A stretch of 10,477 bases of DNA, from the NCBI GenBank assembly GCA_035646975.1, contig DASROJ010000222.1, positions 1 through 10,477 on the forward strand, read 5' to 3'. The position numbers were made by a program, and so were the translations under genes. Shown piece after piece: positions 1 to 6,740 of the stretch. The notes under the pieces are model-generated. The model did not search any database, was not told where the DNA came from, and was given only the letters and a program-made list of their open reading frames with translations. How positions within the stretch are numbered: the stretch's first letter is position 1; every line of letters begins with the position of its first letter. This stretch comes from DASROJ01 sp035646975 (GTDB taxonomy: Bacteria; Acidobacteriota; Polarisedimenticolia; JACPZX01; DASXTC01).

Positions 1-597
1 GCCCGGCGCAGCCCGATCGAACCCGGGGCCGTCCTGCTGGGACTCGCCCTTGCCGGCAATCTCGCGCTGGCCTGGCAGAACACCGGGCTCAAGCCGTTCG
101 AGTATGACGAGAGCCTCGGCCGCCAGCCGTTCGTGGTCAACTGGATCGAGCCGGCGTTCACACCCGTCCAGTTCGAGCCGTACCGCACCTTCAAGCAGAC
201 CCCGATCGACATGCCGCAGGCCTCCTTCGTCAAAGGCACCGGCGACGTCAGGGTCAAAGACTGGCGTTCCTCGAGCCGAAGCCTGACGGCGCACAGCGAC
301 CAGGGGGGCACGGTGGCGCTGCGCGCGTTCTGGTTTCCAGGGTGGAGCGCCACGATGGACGGCAAGCCTCTTGATCTGACGCCGTCGCCGCACACCGGCG
401 TGGTGACCTTCATCGTTCCGGCGGGCGTCCACGATATCTCGATGCGCTTCGGCGCCACGCCGGTGCGCAGCGCCGCGGCCGGCATCGGGCTGGCAGGAGT
501 CCTGCTCACTCTTCTGGCGTCCTGGGCCTCGCGACGGCTGCCGGGTCCGGCCACCGGCGCTCCGGCACGCGGCAATCGCGCCGTGGCGGCGAGGTAG
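1..597 (+). CDS. C-terminal part of a large polytopic membrane protein (YfhO/GT-C-like), 5' end outside window
   Basis: The frame is open from the first base and stops with TAG at 595-597, giving 198 visible residues. After a hydrophobic stretch (about residues 11-24) comes a soluble beta-rich region containing AFWFPGWSATMDGKPL and FIVPAGVHDISMRFG. A last membrane helix follows (about 159-177), then a short basic/Pro tail. The 'FxPGWxAxxDGxPxxL...VPAGxHxIxxxF' pattern followed by one helix is typical of the C-terminus of YfhO-like or 6-pyruvoyl-tetrahydropterin-synthase-related multi-spanning proteins, which are thought to be GT-C-type glycosyltransferases using lipid-linked sugars. That family role is from general knowledge; no catalytic segment lies in the window. 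The gene ends 4 nt before asnB, so both probably share one transcript. A GTG at 133 is internal, because homology-like sequence continues upstream. The family call is moderate; that it is a real coding frame is nearly certain. Confidence 0.8.
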   Translation, partial: ARRSPIEPGAVLLGLALAGNLALAWQNTGLKPFEYDESLGRQPFVVNWIEPAFTPVQFEPYRTFKQTPIDMPQASFVKGTGDVRVKDWRSSSRSLTAHSDQGGTVALRAFWFPGWSATMDGKPLDLTPSPHTGVVTFIVPAGVHDISMRFGATPVRSAAAGIGLAGVLLTLLASWASRRLPGPATGAPARGNRAVAAR

Positions 598-601
598 CGT
601 C

Positions 602-2521
602 ATGTGCGGCATCGCGGGGTTCATCAATCGCGACACGGCCCGCCCGGCCGACGCCGCCCTGCTCCGGTCCATGACGGATGCGATCGCGCACCGCGGGCCC
701 GATGACGAGGGGTTCCACCTCGACGGCCACGTCGCTCTCGGCATGCGGAGACTCTCGATCATCGATCTCCAGACCGGGCACCAGCCGCTGTCCAACGAGG
801 ACGACACCATCTGGATCGTCTTCAACGGCGAGGTCTACAACTACCTCGAGCTTCGCGAGGGTCTCGTGAGCCGGGGTCATCGGTTCCGTACGATGTCCGA
901 TACGGAAGTGCTCGTGCATCTGTACGAAGAAGAAGGCGACGCGTTCCTGTCGCGGATCAACGCGATGGCGGCGCTGGCGCTCTGGGACAGCAGGCGCCGC
1001 CGGCTCCTGCTGGCGCGGGACCGGATCGGCAAGAAGCCGCTGCATTTCGCGATGACGGCCGACGCGCTGGTGTTCGGATCCGAGATCAAGGCGCTGCTGC
1101 GTCATCCGTCGGTGGGCACCGGCATCGACCAGGCGTCGGTGGCGCGGTACCTCGTGCACGAGTACGTTCCCTGCCCGGGGACGATATTCGCCGACATCTC
1201 CAAGCTGCGGCCAGGGCACTTCGCCGTCTACGAAAACGGCGAGCTGATCCAGCGACCCTACTGGGACCTTCCCGCGCCGGCGGAGCCGGGCGCGTCGGCG
1301 CCCGATCGGCGACTCGTGGAAGAGGAAATCCGATCGACGCTGCAGGATGCCGTGCGTCGCCGGCTCATGTCGGACGTGCCGCTGGGCGTGTTCCTGTCAG
1401 GCGGCGTGGACTCGACATCGATCGTGGCCTGCATGGCGCGGGTGGCGCCCGGCCGGGTTCGAACTTTCTCGGTGGCGTTCCAGGAGCGCAGCTTCGACGA
1501 GTCGACCCATTTCCGTTCGGTGGCGCGGCACTATTCGGCCGAGCATGTCGAACGGACGCTGACGCCGTCGGATCTCCTGGCGATTCTTCCCACGCTCGCG
1601 TCGGTGATCGACGAACCGCTCGGGGATGCGTCGATCCTGCCGACATTCCTTCTGTCGCGGTTCACCCGGGAGCACGTCACCGTGGCGCTGGGGGGGGAAG
1701 GGGGCGACGAGCTGCTGGCAGGCTACCCGACCTACCAGGCCCACCGGCTTGCCGAGGCCTACGAGAGGATTCCTTCACCGCTGCGCGCCGGGCTGATCGA
1801 GACGCTCGTGCGCCGGCTGCCTGTCTCGACGGCCAATCTGAGCTTCGACTTCAAGGCCAAGAAGTTCATCAGCGGCGCCGGTCTGGCCCCCGAGCTGCGC
1901 AACCAGGTCTGGCTCGGTTCCTTTTCCGATCTGGAGACCCGCGCGATGCTGGCGCCCGGTCTGAGGCAGGCGGTGGCCGGCGAGGACCTGTTCGAAGAGG
2001 CGCGCCGTCACATGCGGCAGGCGCCGGCATCGGACACGCTCGGCAAGCTGCTGTACGTCGATTTGAAGATGTACCTCCAGGACAGCATCCTGGTGAAAGT
2101 GGATCGCGCGAGCATGGCCTGCTCTCTTGAAGTGAGGGCTCCGCTTCTCGACTACCGGTTCGTGGAGCTGATCAGCCGGCTGCCCACCTCGTGGAAGCTG
2201 CACGGGTGGACGACAAAACATGTCTTCAAGCAGGCGATGATGCCGTGGCTGCCGCCGGGCATCACGTCGCGCCCGAAGAAGGGATTCGGCGTTCCGGTGG
2301 CCGACTGGCTGCGGGGGCCGCTGCGGGAAATGATGGGGGATCTGCTCTCGCACGATCGACTGGTGAGGCAGGGGCTCCTCGAGCCCCCGGTGGTGGCGAG
2401 CCTGGTGGCCGATCACCTCGCGCTTCGGCGGGACAACCGCAAGCAGCTCTGGACGCTGCTGATGCTGCAGCTCTGGATGGACAACTGGGGGAAGGGACGT
2501 CCAGAAGGGGCGCCCAGGTGA
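602..2521 (+). CDS. asnB: Asparagine synthase (glutamine-hydrolysing) family amidotransferase, AsnB-like
   Basis: This 639-residue protein has the full two-domain AsnB architecture. The N-terminal class-II glutaminase (about 1-215) starts MCGIAGF, so Cys2 becomes the N-terminal nucleophile. It shows R50 in RRLSIIDL, FNGEVYN (N75, G76, E77) and SDTEV (D100), which bind glutamine. The C-terminal ATP-dependent synthetase domain (about 240-625) carries the pyrophosphatase loop SGGVDS (266-271), GGEGGDELLAGY (364-375), a DSILVKVDRASMACSLEVR segment (494-512) and KKGFGVP (559-565). Glutamine-derived ammonia is passed to an adenylated carboxylate. Classically this is aspartate to asparagine. In polysaccharide clusters the same family can amidate sugar acids, and the neighbours here make that a real alternative. 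The ATG at 602 is fixed by the invariant MCG; a GAGG at 591-594 serves as Shine-Dalgarno. The stop overlaps the next start as GTGA. An 8-G run (1690-1697) lies in the GGEGGDE motif. Confidence 0.95.
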   Translation: MCGIAGFINRDTARPADAALLRSMTDAIAHRGPDDEGFHLDGHVALGMRRLSIIDLQTGHQPLSNEDDTIWIVFNGEVYNYLELREGLVSRGHRFRTMSDTEVLVHLYEEEGDAFLSRINAMAALALWDSRRRRLLLARDRIGKKPLHFAMTADALVFGSEIKALLRHPSVGTGIDQASVARYLVHEYVPCPGTIFADISKLRPGHFAVYENGELIQRPYWDLPAPAEPGASAPDRRLVEEEIRSTLQDAVRRRLMSDVPLGVFLSGGVDSTSIVACMARVAPGRVRTFSVAFQERSFDESTHFRSVARHYSAEHVERTLTPSDLLAILPTLASVIDEPLGDASILPTFLLSRFTREHVTVALGGEGGDELLAGYPTYQAHRLAEAYERIPSPLRAGLIETLVRRLPVSTANLSFDFKAKKFISGAGLAPELRNQVWLGSFSDLETRAMLAPGLRQAVAGEDLFEEARRHMRQAPASDTLGKLLYVDLKMYLQDSILVKVDRASMACSLEVRAPLLDYRFVELISRLPTSWKLHGWTTKHVFKQAMMPWLPPGITSRPKKGFGVPVADWLRGPLREMMGDLLSHDRLVRQGLLEPPVVASLVADHLALRRDNRKQLWTLLMLQLWMDNWGKGRPEGAPR

Positions 2522-3561
2522 AACCGTCGCTGCTCGACCATCTGGCCTGCCCCGCGTGCCACGCGGCGCTCCTGTTGCGGAATGAGATCAAGGATCAGGA
2601 CGAAGTGATGGAAGGGAAGCTCGTCTGCGCCGGGTGCGGGCGCGTGTACCCCGTGGAGCGCGGGGTGCCGAGGTTTGCCGGCGAGACGGGGGCCGAAGCG
2701 CAGCGCACGGCGGCGGCGTTCGGGTGGGAATGGCAGGCCTTCCCGAGCATCGACACACACCATGAGCAGCAGTTCCTCGACTGGATCGCGCCGGTTCGGC
2801 CGGAAGACTTCCGCGGCCGTGTCGTGGTGGAGGGGGGGTGCGGCAAAGGACGCCACACCAGACAGGTGGCCCGTTACGGAGCCAGCGCCGTGATCGGCGT
2901 GGATCTCTCCGATGCCGTGGACGTCGCCTTTGCGAACACCCGGGTCGAGCGCAACGCTCACATCGTGCAGGCGGACCTGTGCCGTCTGCCGCTCAGGGCG
3001 GCCTCGTGCGACCATGCGTTCTCTGTGGGGGTGCTGCACCATCTCACCGAGCCGTTCGAGGGGTTCCGCTCACTCGCCGGCGCGGTGCGTCCGGGCGGCA
3101 GGTTGTCGGTGTGGGTGTACGGCGCCGAGAACAACGCCTGGATCTCCGGCGTGGTCTCGCCACTCCGGCGCGCCATCACGTCACGGCTGCCGCCCCGGGC
3201 GCTGTATCTGCTGTCCTGGCTCGTGGCGCTGCCGCTCTGGGTGAAGCTGAAGCTCCTGTATCGACCGGCGAGGCATGAACGGCTCGCCTGGATGCGGCGT
3301 TTCCTTTTCTACTACCCGTATCTCGCGTATGTGAGCAAGTTTCCCCTCCGCGAAATCCACCATATCGTGCATGATCATCTCGCCGCCCCCGTGGCGCACT
3401 ACCTGCGGCGCGACCAGGTCGAAGACTGGTATCGAAGCATCGGCGCGGTGGATGTCGTGATCGAGTGGCATAACAGGAACAGCTGGAGAGGCTGCGGCAC
3501 TCTGCCGGCGACGGCCGGCCCGCCGGACCATCGGACGGTGGGCGGGGTTGAAAGCGGATGA
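2518..3561 (+). CDS. Trm112-like zinc domain fused to class I SAM-dependent methyltransferase
   Basis: A 347-residue protein. I chose GTG at 2518 because it overlaps the asnB stop (GTGA), has AGAAGG at 2503-2508 nine bases upstream, and places the first domain right at the N-terminus. Residues 1-55 form a Trm112-like zinc knuckle: CPAC (C11, C14), CAGC (C37, C40), then GRVYPVERGVPRF. Residues about 65-200 form a Rossmann methyltransferase: VVVEGGCGKGRHT (102-114) is SAM motif I, VIGVDLS (125-131) supplies the ribose-binding acid, QADLCRLPL follows, and SVGVLHHL (169-176) and RPGGRLSVWVYG close the core. A hydrophobic/basic stretch (about 229-275) could be a membrane-contacting lid. The end holds NRNSWRG (319-325), which I recall as common in this uncharacterised methyltransferase group. 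The substrate is unknown; its place between an amidotransferase and a GT2 suggests a glycan or lipid-linked sugar. The frame is open further upstream, but that lies inside asnB. Confidence 0.88.
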   Translation: MKPSLLDHLACPACHAALLLRNEIKDQDEVMEGKLVCAGCGRVYPVERGVPRFAGETGAEAQRTAAAFGWEWQAFPSIDTHHEQQFLDWIAPVRPEDFRGRVVVEGGCGKGRHTRQVARYGASAVIGVDLSDAVDVAFANTRVERNAHIVQADLCRLPLRAASCDHAFSVGVLHHLTEPFEGFRSLAGAVRPGGRLSVWVYGAENNAWISGVVSPLRRAITSRLPPRALYLLSWLVALPLWVKLKLLYRPARHERLAWMRRFLFYYPYLAYVSKFPLREIHHIVHDHLAAPVAHYLRRDQVEDWYRSIGAVDVVIEWHNRNSWRGCGTLPATAGPPDHRTVGGVESG

Positions 3562-3596
3562 AGCCGCGCCAACGCGATGACGTGATGACACGATGA
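3558..3596 (+). other. Possible 12-codon coupling mini-ORF (MKPRQRDDVMTR)
   Basis: An ATG at 3558 overlaps the methyltransferase stop as ATGA (3558-3561). It opens a frame that closes at TGA 3594-3596, which in turn overlaps the glycosyltransferase ATG at 3593 as ATGA (3593-3596). The frame therefore exactly fills the gap between the two genes. No convincing Shine-Dalgarno precedes either ATG, so re-initiation by terminating ribosomes is the plausible way to reach 3593. This is an inference from geometry only; the peptide has no recognisable feature and chance cannot be excluded. Confidence 0.3.
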
Positions 3597-3599
3597 CGC
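3576..3599 (+). repeat. Three tandem 8-nt units (GATGACNN) spanning the glycosyltransferase start
   Basis: The units are GATGACGT (3576-3583), GATGACAC (3584-3591) and GATGACGC (3592-3599). Each carries an ATG, and because the unit is 8 nt the three ATGs (3577, 3585, 3593) fall in three different frames. The first two run into stops after 2 and 3 codons. Only the third opens the glycosyltransferase frame. Confidence 0.7.
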
Positions 3600-4630
3600 A
3601 AGCACCCGTGATCTCCATCGTGGTGCCGTTCTTCAACGAACGGGGCAACGTGGAGGAGCTGCATGCGCAGATCCTGGCGGCGATGGACGCCGTCGCGCTG
3701 CCGTGGGAGGCCGTCTATGTCGACGACGGCAGCACGGACGGGACGCTCGAGGCCCTCATGGCCGCCCGCTCGACGCGGCCCGACCGGGTCTCGGTCGTGC
3801 GGCTGAGGCGCAACTTCGGCCAGACCGCCGCCATCGCGGCCGGCTTCAAGTATTCCCAGGGGGAAGTCATCATCACGCTGGACGGCGATCTGCAGAACGA
3901 TCCGGCGGACATTCCGTTGCTCCTGCGGGAGCTCGACAAAGGCTTCGACGTGGTGAGCGGCTGGCGCAGGAGCCGGCGTGATCCCTTTCTCACCCGGCGG
4001 CTTCCCTCCACGATGGCGAACTGGTTCATCGGCATCGTCACCGGCGTCGGGTTGCACGACTATGGCTGCACCTTGAAGGCGTATCGGCGCGAGGTGGTCG
4101 ATCAGCTCACGCTGTACGGCGAAATGCATCGGTTCCTCCCGGCACAGGCTCATTGGGTCGGCGCGCGGATCGCCGAGATACCCGTCAACCACCGTCCGCG
4201 CGAGCGCGGGTTGTCGAAATACGGCCTGCGCAGGACCTATCGCGTGCTGCTGGACCTGATGACCGTCCGGTTCCTCGGCGTGCATGGCACCAAACCGCTG
4301 CATGCCTTCGGAGCGCTCGGCTTCATCTTCATCGGCATGGGGATCCTGACCATCTCGGTGCTGAGCTGGCTCAAGTACACCACCGGGGTCAGCTTCATCC
4401 AGTCGCCGCTGCTGCTCCTGTCGGCGCTGTTCGTGATACTCGGCGGGCAGAGCATCCTGCTCGGACTGCTCGCGGAAATCTCGGTGCGCACCTACTACGA
4501 GTCGCAGCACAAGCCGGTGTATGTCATCAAGGAGCTGCACCAGGCCGGTGGGGAAGCTACTGGCGGCTCATCCGATCCAGCAGCTCGCGGCACGGGGAGT
4601 AGTCGGGGCGAATCTCCAGGCAGCGCGTGA
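3593..4630 (+). CDS. Family 2 glycosyltransferase, dolichol-phosphate-mannose synthase/ArnC-like, with two C-terminal TM helices
   Basis: A 345-residue protein. The GT-A domain (about 1-230) begins ISIVVPFFNERGN and shows DDGSTDGT (44-51), LRRNFGQTAAIAAGFKYSQG (71-90) and the DxD-containing DGDLQNDP (97-104). These are the nucleotide-sugar and metal-binding landmarks of the DPMS-like GT2 branch. DYGCTLKAYRREV (156-168) and RERGLSKYG (203-211) are typical of enzymes that use undecaprenyl phosphate as acceptor. Two membrane helices follow (about 238-260 and 272-296), as in GtrB/ArnC-type enzymes. Likely reaction: transfer of a sugar from NDP-sugar to a polyprenyl phosphate at the cytoplasmic face, supplying GT-C enzymes such as the flanking membrane proteins. 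The sugar cannot be read from sequence. ATG 3593 is the first start giving the VVPFFNE strand; it lacks a Shine-Dalgarno, suggesting coupling. The last ~24 residues are Gly/Ser-rich and lie opposite the 3' end of the convergent gene. Confidence 0.93.
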   Translation: MTQAPVISIVVPFFNERGNVEELHAQILAAMDAVALPWEAVYVDDGSTDGTLEALMAARSTRPDRVSVVRLRRNFGQTAAIAAGFKYSQGEVIITLDGDLQNDPADIPLLLRELDKGFDVVSGWRRSRRDPFLTRRLPSTMANWFIGIVTGVGLHDYGCTLKAYRREVVDQLTLYGEMHRFLPAQAHWVGARIAEIPVNHRPRERGLSKYGLRRTYRVLLDLMTVRFLGVHGTKPLHAFGALGFIFIGMGILTISVLSWLKYTTGVSFIQSPLLLLSALFVILGGQSILLGLLAEISVRTYYESQHKPVYVIKELHQAGGEATGGSSDPAARGTGSSRGESPGSA

Positions 4631-6701
4631 AGGCGCCGGCGGCTGCCGCGTTGTCCCGCTTCCTGATGTAGACGTAGCCGAGGTCGGCCCACGCGAAATA
4701 GGCGTCCGGTGCGATGTCGAGGATGCGCCGGCTGGCCGCCTCGGCTTCATCCAGTCTTTCGAGTGCCACCAGCGACTTGGACAGATACTGCAATGGGCTC
4801 CAGGCGTTCGGGGCGGCGGCGACGGCGCGCTGTGCCTCGGCGAGCCACTGCGCGGCGTCCTCCGTGCGGATCTCCTGCACGCCGGCCTGGGCGGGCTCGA
4901 GGAACTGATAGCCGTCCGACTTGATGATGTTCTGGAACCTGGGGATGTTCCGGAGATACACCACCGACCGGTCGTCGAAGAACACCAGCCTCCAGTCGGG
5001 CGAAGAATCGAGAACCTTGAAGAAAGCCGGCGAGCGATCCGCGCCGTAGGTGATCAGGAAGAAGTCGATGGGCCACTTCTTCAGGTAGGCTTCGAGCGCC
5101 GCGCCGCCAGAAAGCGCGCTGGTGTACTCGCGATAGAGGGTCTCGCCATAGACGTCATTGCGGGAGTCCATCGCGACGCGCACCTCGGGCCACATCCGCT
5201 GGATGAGCATCGCCGCCGCGTTGTAGGAAGGAAAGCAGTTCCCGGTGATGTGGTTCTTCTCGATGTAGTCGACCGCGCCCACCGGCATGTTGCTCGCGAT
5301 GCCCAGTCCCATCTCGCGCTTGGACGGCGGGTCGAACGCGAAATAATAGGAGTTCAGGGCCGTGTAGCCCGCCACCCCGACCATCAGCAGACCCGCCAGC
5401 CAGAGCGCGGCGGCACGCGCCGACGCGGTGGAGGCGGCCGTCCTGGGGCGGAATCTCTCCGCGACCCGGTGAAGGTTGTGGGAGAGCGTGGGCAGCGTGG
5501 CAATGGACGCATCGGTGACTGCCCGGTTGTGGCGCATCGAAAGGGCGAAGAACAGCGCGACGATTCCCGCGTGGCCGAATTCCAGGCGGTGCAGGTTGGC
5601 GAGGAGGAAGAGGCCCACGACGACGCACCAGAAGGTCATCTGCCGTTCGAGCCCCGAGACCATGTCGCGGCTCTTGTACACCGACGCCAGCTGGTAGACG
5701 AAGACGCACCAGAGAATGGCCAGGACGAAGTTCGTGATCCAGGCGGTGTCGCGAAGTCCGCGTCGAAGCTCCGAGTGGCCGCGCACCGCCAGGAACGATC
5801 CGAACAACAGCGCGATCCAGACGATGTAGATGAAGAACATCGACGACAGGTTGTAGGTCTGGTAGAGCGCCGACTGCCATTCGTAGATCCCCTTCATGAA
5901 GATCTCCTGCCCGGTCAGCTCGAAGGGAAAGGTGAGCAGCCGGTATCCGTAGGGATTGACCAGCGCCGTCAGCAGGCAGGCAAAGGGCAGAGCGCAGACG
6001 AGCATCACATCCTTGAGAGGGAGCGCGTCGTTCCTGGCGACCCGCAGCCAGCGCGCGCGGACATACATCACCACTTCTGCGGCGGCCAGCATGACGAGCA
6101 TGAAGATCCCCTGGAAGTGTCCGCCGTGCAGGTTCGTCCAGGGAACGTGGAGCAGGGGGATGAGATAGAGCCATCGCCGGTTGCGCCCTTTTTCACGGTA
6201 GGCGAAGTAGCAGAGAAGATAGAGCGCCTCGAACAGGTATGAAAAGATGTGCGGCCGCTCCAGGAATCTGGCCGAGCCGATGTAGAGCATCATCGTGAAG
6301 CAGAGGTACATGATGGCGCGGTCGGCGTTCAGCATGCGGCAGGCGCCGAACAGCGCGGCGCAGGTGGCGAAGATGACGGCGGACTTGAAGAAGATGAGGC
6401 CATTGACGCCTGCGGCGGCAAAGACGATGTAGAAGAGCACGCCGCTGAGCCACTCGTGGGCGACATAGTCGTGGTCCGACGCGGTGAACGAGTAGGGATC
6501 CTTCTGGGGGACGTGCCACGTCTTGAGCACGTTTTCGCCGGTCTTGAGGTGAATCCAGATGTCGTTGTTCGACATCTTGAAGATCGAAAGCACGGCGATC
6601 AGCGAGATCAGTCCGGCGACGGCGAAGGCCATCGCGGGAATCTCCGGGCGCAGGCCGGCGGGCGGCGGCACGACCTGCTTTGCGGCGGCGGGTTTCGCCA
6701 T
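4557..6701 (-). CDS. Polytopic membrane protein with DIWIHLKTGE loop and C-terminal TPR-like repeats (GT-C-like, function unproven)
   Basis: A 714-residue protein with about ten hydrophobic helices: one at 23-41, several between 85 and 385, and one at 431-450. The first extracytoplasmic loop contains NDIWIHLKTGE (46-56) followed by a VPQKDPYSFT...VAHEWL stretch (64-85). The acidic residue after the first helix and the following WxHL/AHEWL signature recall GT-C-fold glycosyltransferase-like proteins; I do not know a characterised member. A soluble region (about 455-600) has the segments NCFPSYNAAAMLI and RVAMDSRNDVYG. Residues about 612-708 contain two to three TPR-like helical pairs, for example AWADLGYVYIRKRDNAAAAGAF and the preceding LVALERLDEAEAASRRIL. 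Start ATG 6701 has no Shine-Dalgarno; a likely promoter sits so close (-10 at 6716-6711) that the message would be nearly leaderless. It overlaps the convergent GT2 gene by 74 nt. It probably acts with the glycan operon, but is separately transcribed. Confidence 0.88.
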   Translation of the reverse strand: MAKPAAAKQVVPPPAGLRPEIPAMAFAVAGLISLIAVLSIFKMSNNDIWIHLKTGENVLKTWHVPQKDPYSFTASDHDYVAHEWLSGVLFYIVFAAAGVNGLIFFKSAVIFATCAALFGACRMLNADRAIMYLCFTMMLYIGSARFLERPHIFSYLFEALYLLCYFAYREKGRNRRWLYLIPLLHVPWTNLHGGHFQGIFMLVMLAAAEVVMYVRARWLRVARNDALPLKDVMLVCALPFACLLTALVNPYGYRLLTFPFELTGQEIFMKGIYEWQSALYQTYNLSSMFFIYIVWIALLFGSFLAVRGHSELRRGLRDTAWITNFVLAILWCVFVYQLASVYKSRDMVSGLERQMTFWCVVVGLFLLANLHRLEFGHAGIVALFFALSMRHNRAVTDASIATLPTLSHNLHRVAERFRPRTAASTASARAAALWLAGLLMVGVAGYTALNSYYFAFDPPSKREMGLGIASNMPVGAVDYIEKNHITGNCFPSYNAAAMLIQRMWPEVRVAMDSRNDVYGETLYREYTSALSGGAALEAYLKKWPIDFFLITYGADRSPAFFKVLDSSPDWRLVFFDDRSVVYLRNIPRFQNIIKSDGYQFLEPAQAGVQEIRTEDAAQWLAEAQRAVAAAPNAWSPLQYLSKSLVALERLDEAEAASRRILDIAPDAYFAWADLGYVYIRKRDNAAAAGAFTRCLEIRPDYSPCRELLDRMSRQ

Positions 6702-6710
6702 AGGGCGCGG

Positions 6711-6740
6711 ATTCTAACCCAGCGCTCCCGACTTTGACAA
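6711..6740 (-). promoter_or_regulatory. Likely sigma70 promoter for the 714-residue membrane protein
   Basis: On the minus strand TTGTCA (6740-6735; 5/6 match to -35) is followed after 18 nt by TAGAAT (6716-6711; 5/6 match to -10). Initiation about 7 nt downstream would fall near 6704, only a few bases before the ATG at 6701. This fits the absence of a Shine-Dalgarno. Read from sequence only. Confidence 0.5.

Noticed and set aside
1690..1704. Possible G-quadruplex from the G8-AA-G5 tract in asnB.
   Set aside because: Does not give four clean G3 tracts with loops; explained by Gly-Gly codons of the conserved motif.
2191..2517. Upstream extension of the methyltransferase frame.
   Set aside because: Lies wholly inside asnB in another frame; the Trm112-like domain begins just after GTG 2518, which has a Shine-Dalgarno and a 4-nt overlap with the asnB stop.
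3176..4540. Minus-strand open frame of 454 codons opposite the methyltransferase and GT2 genes.
   Set aside because: Arg/His/Gln-rich shadow translation with no domain; the plus strand has full GT2 and methyltransferase motifs.
4521..6242. Long plus-strand open frame (573 codons) opposite the 714-residue membrane protein.
   Set aside because: It is the antisense shadow of a gene with clear helices and motifs; its translation is charged, low in hydrophobic residues and has no recognisable domain. High GC makes such frames common.
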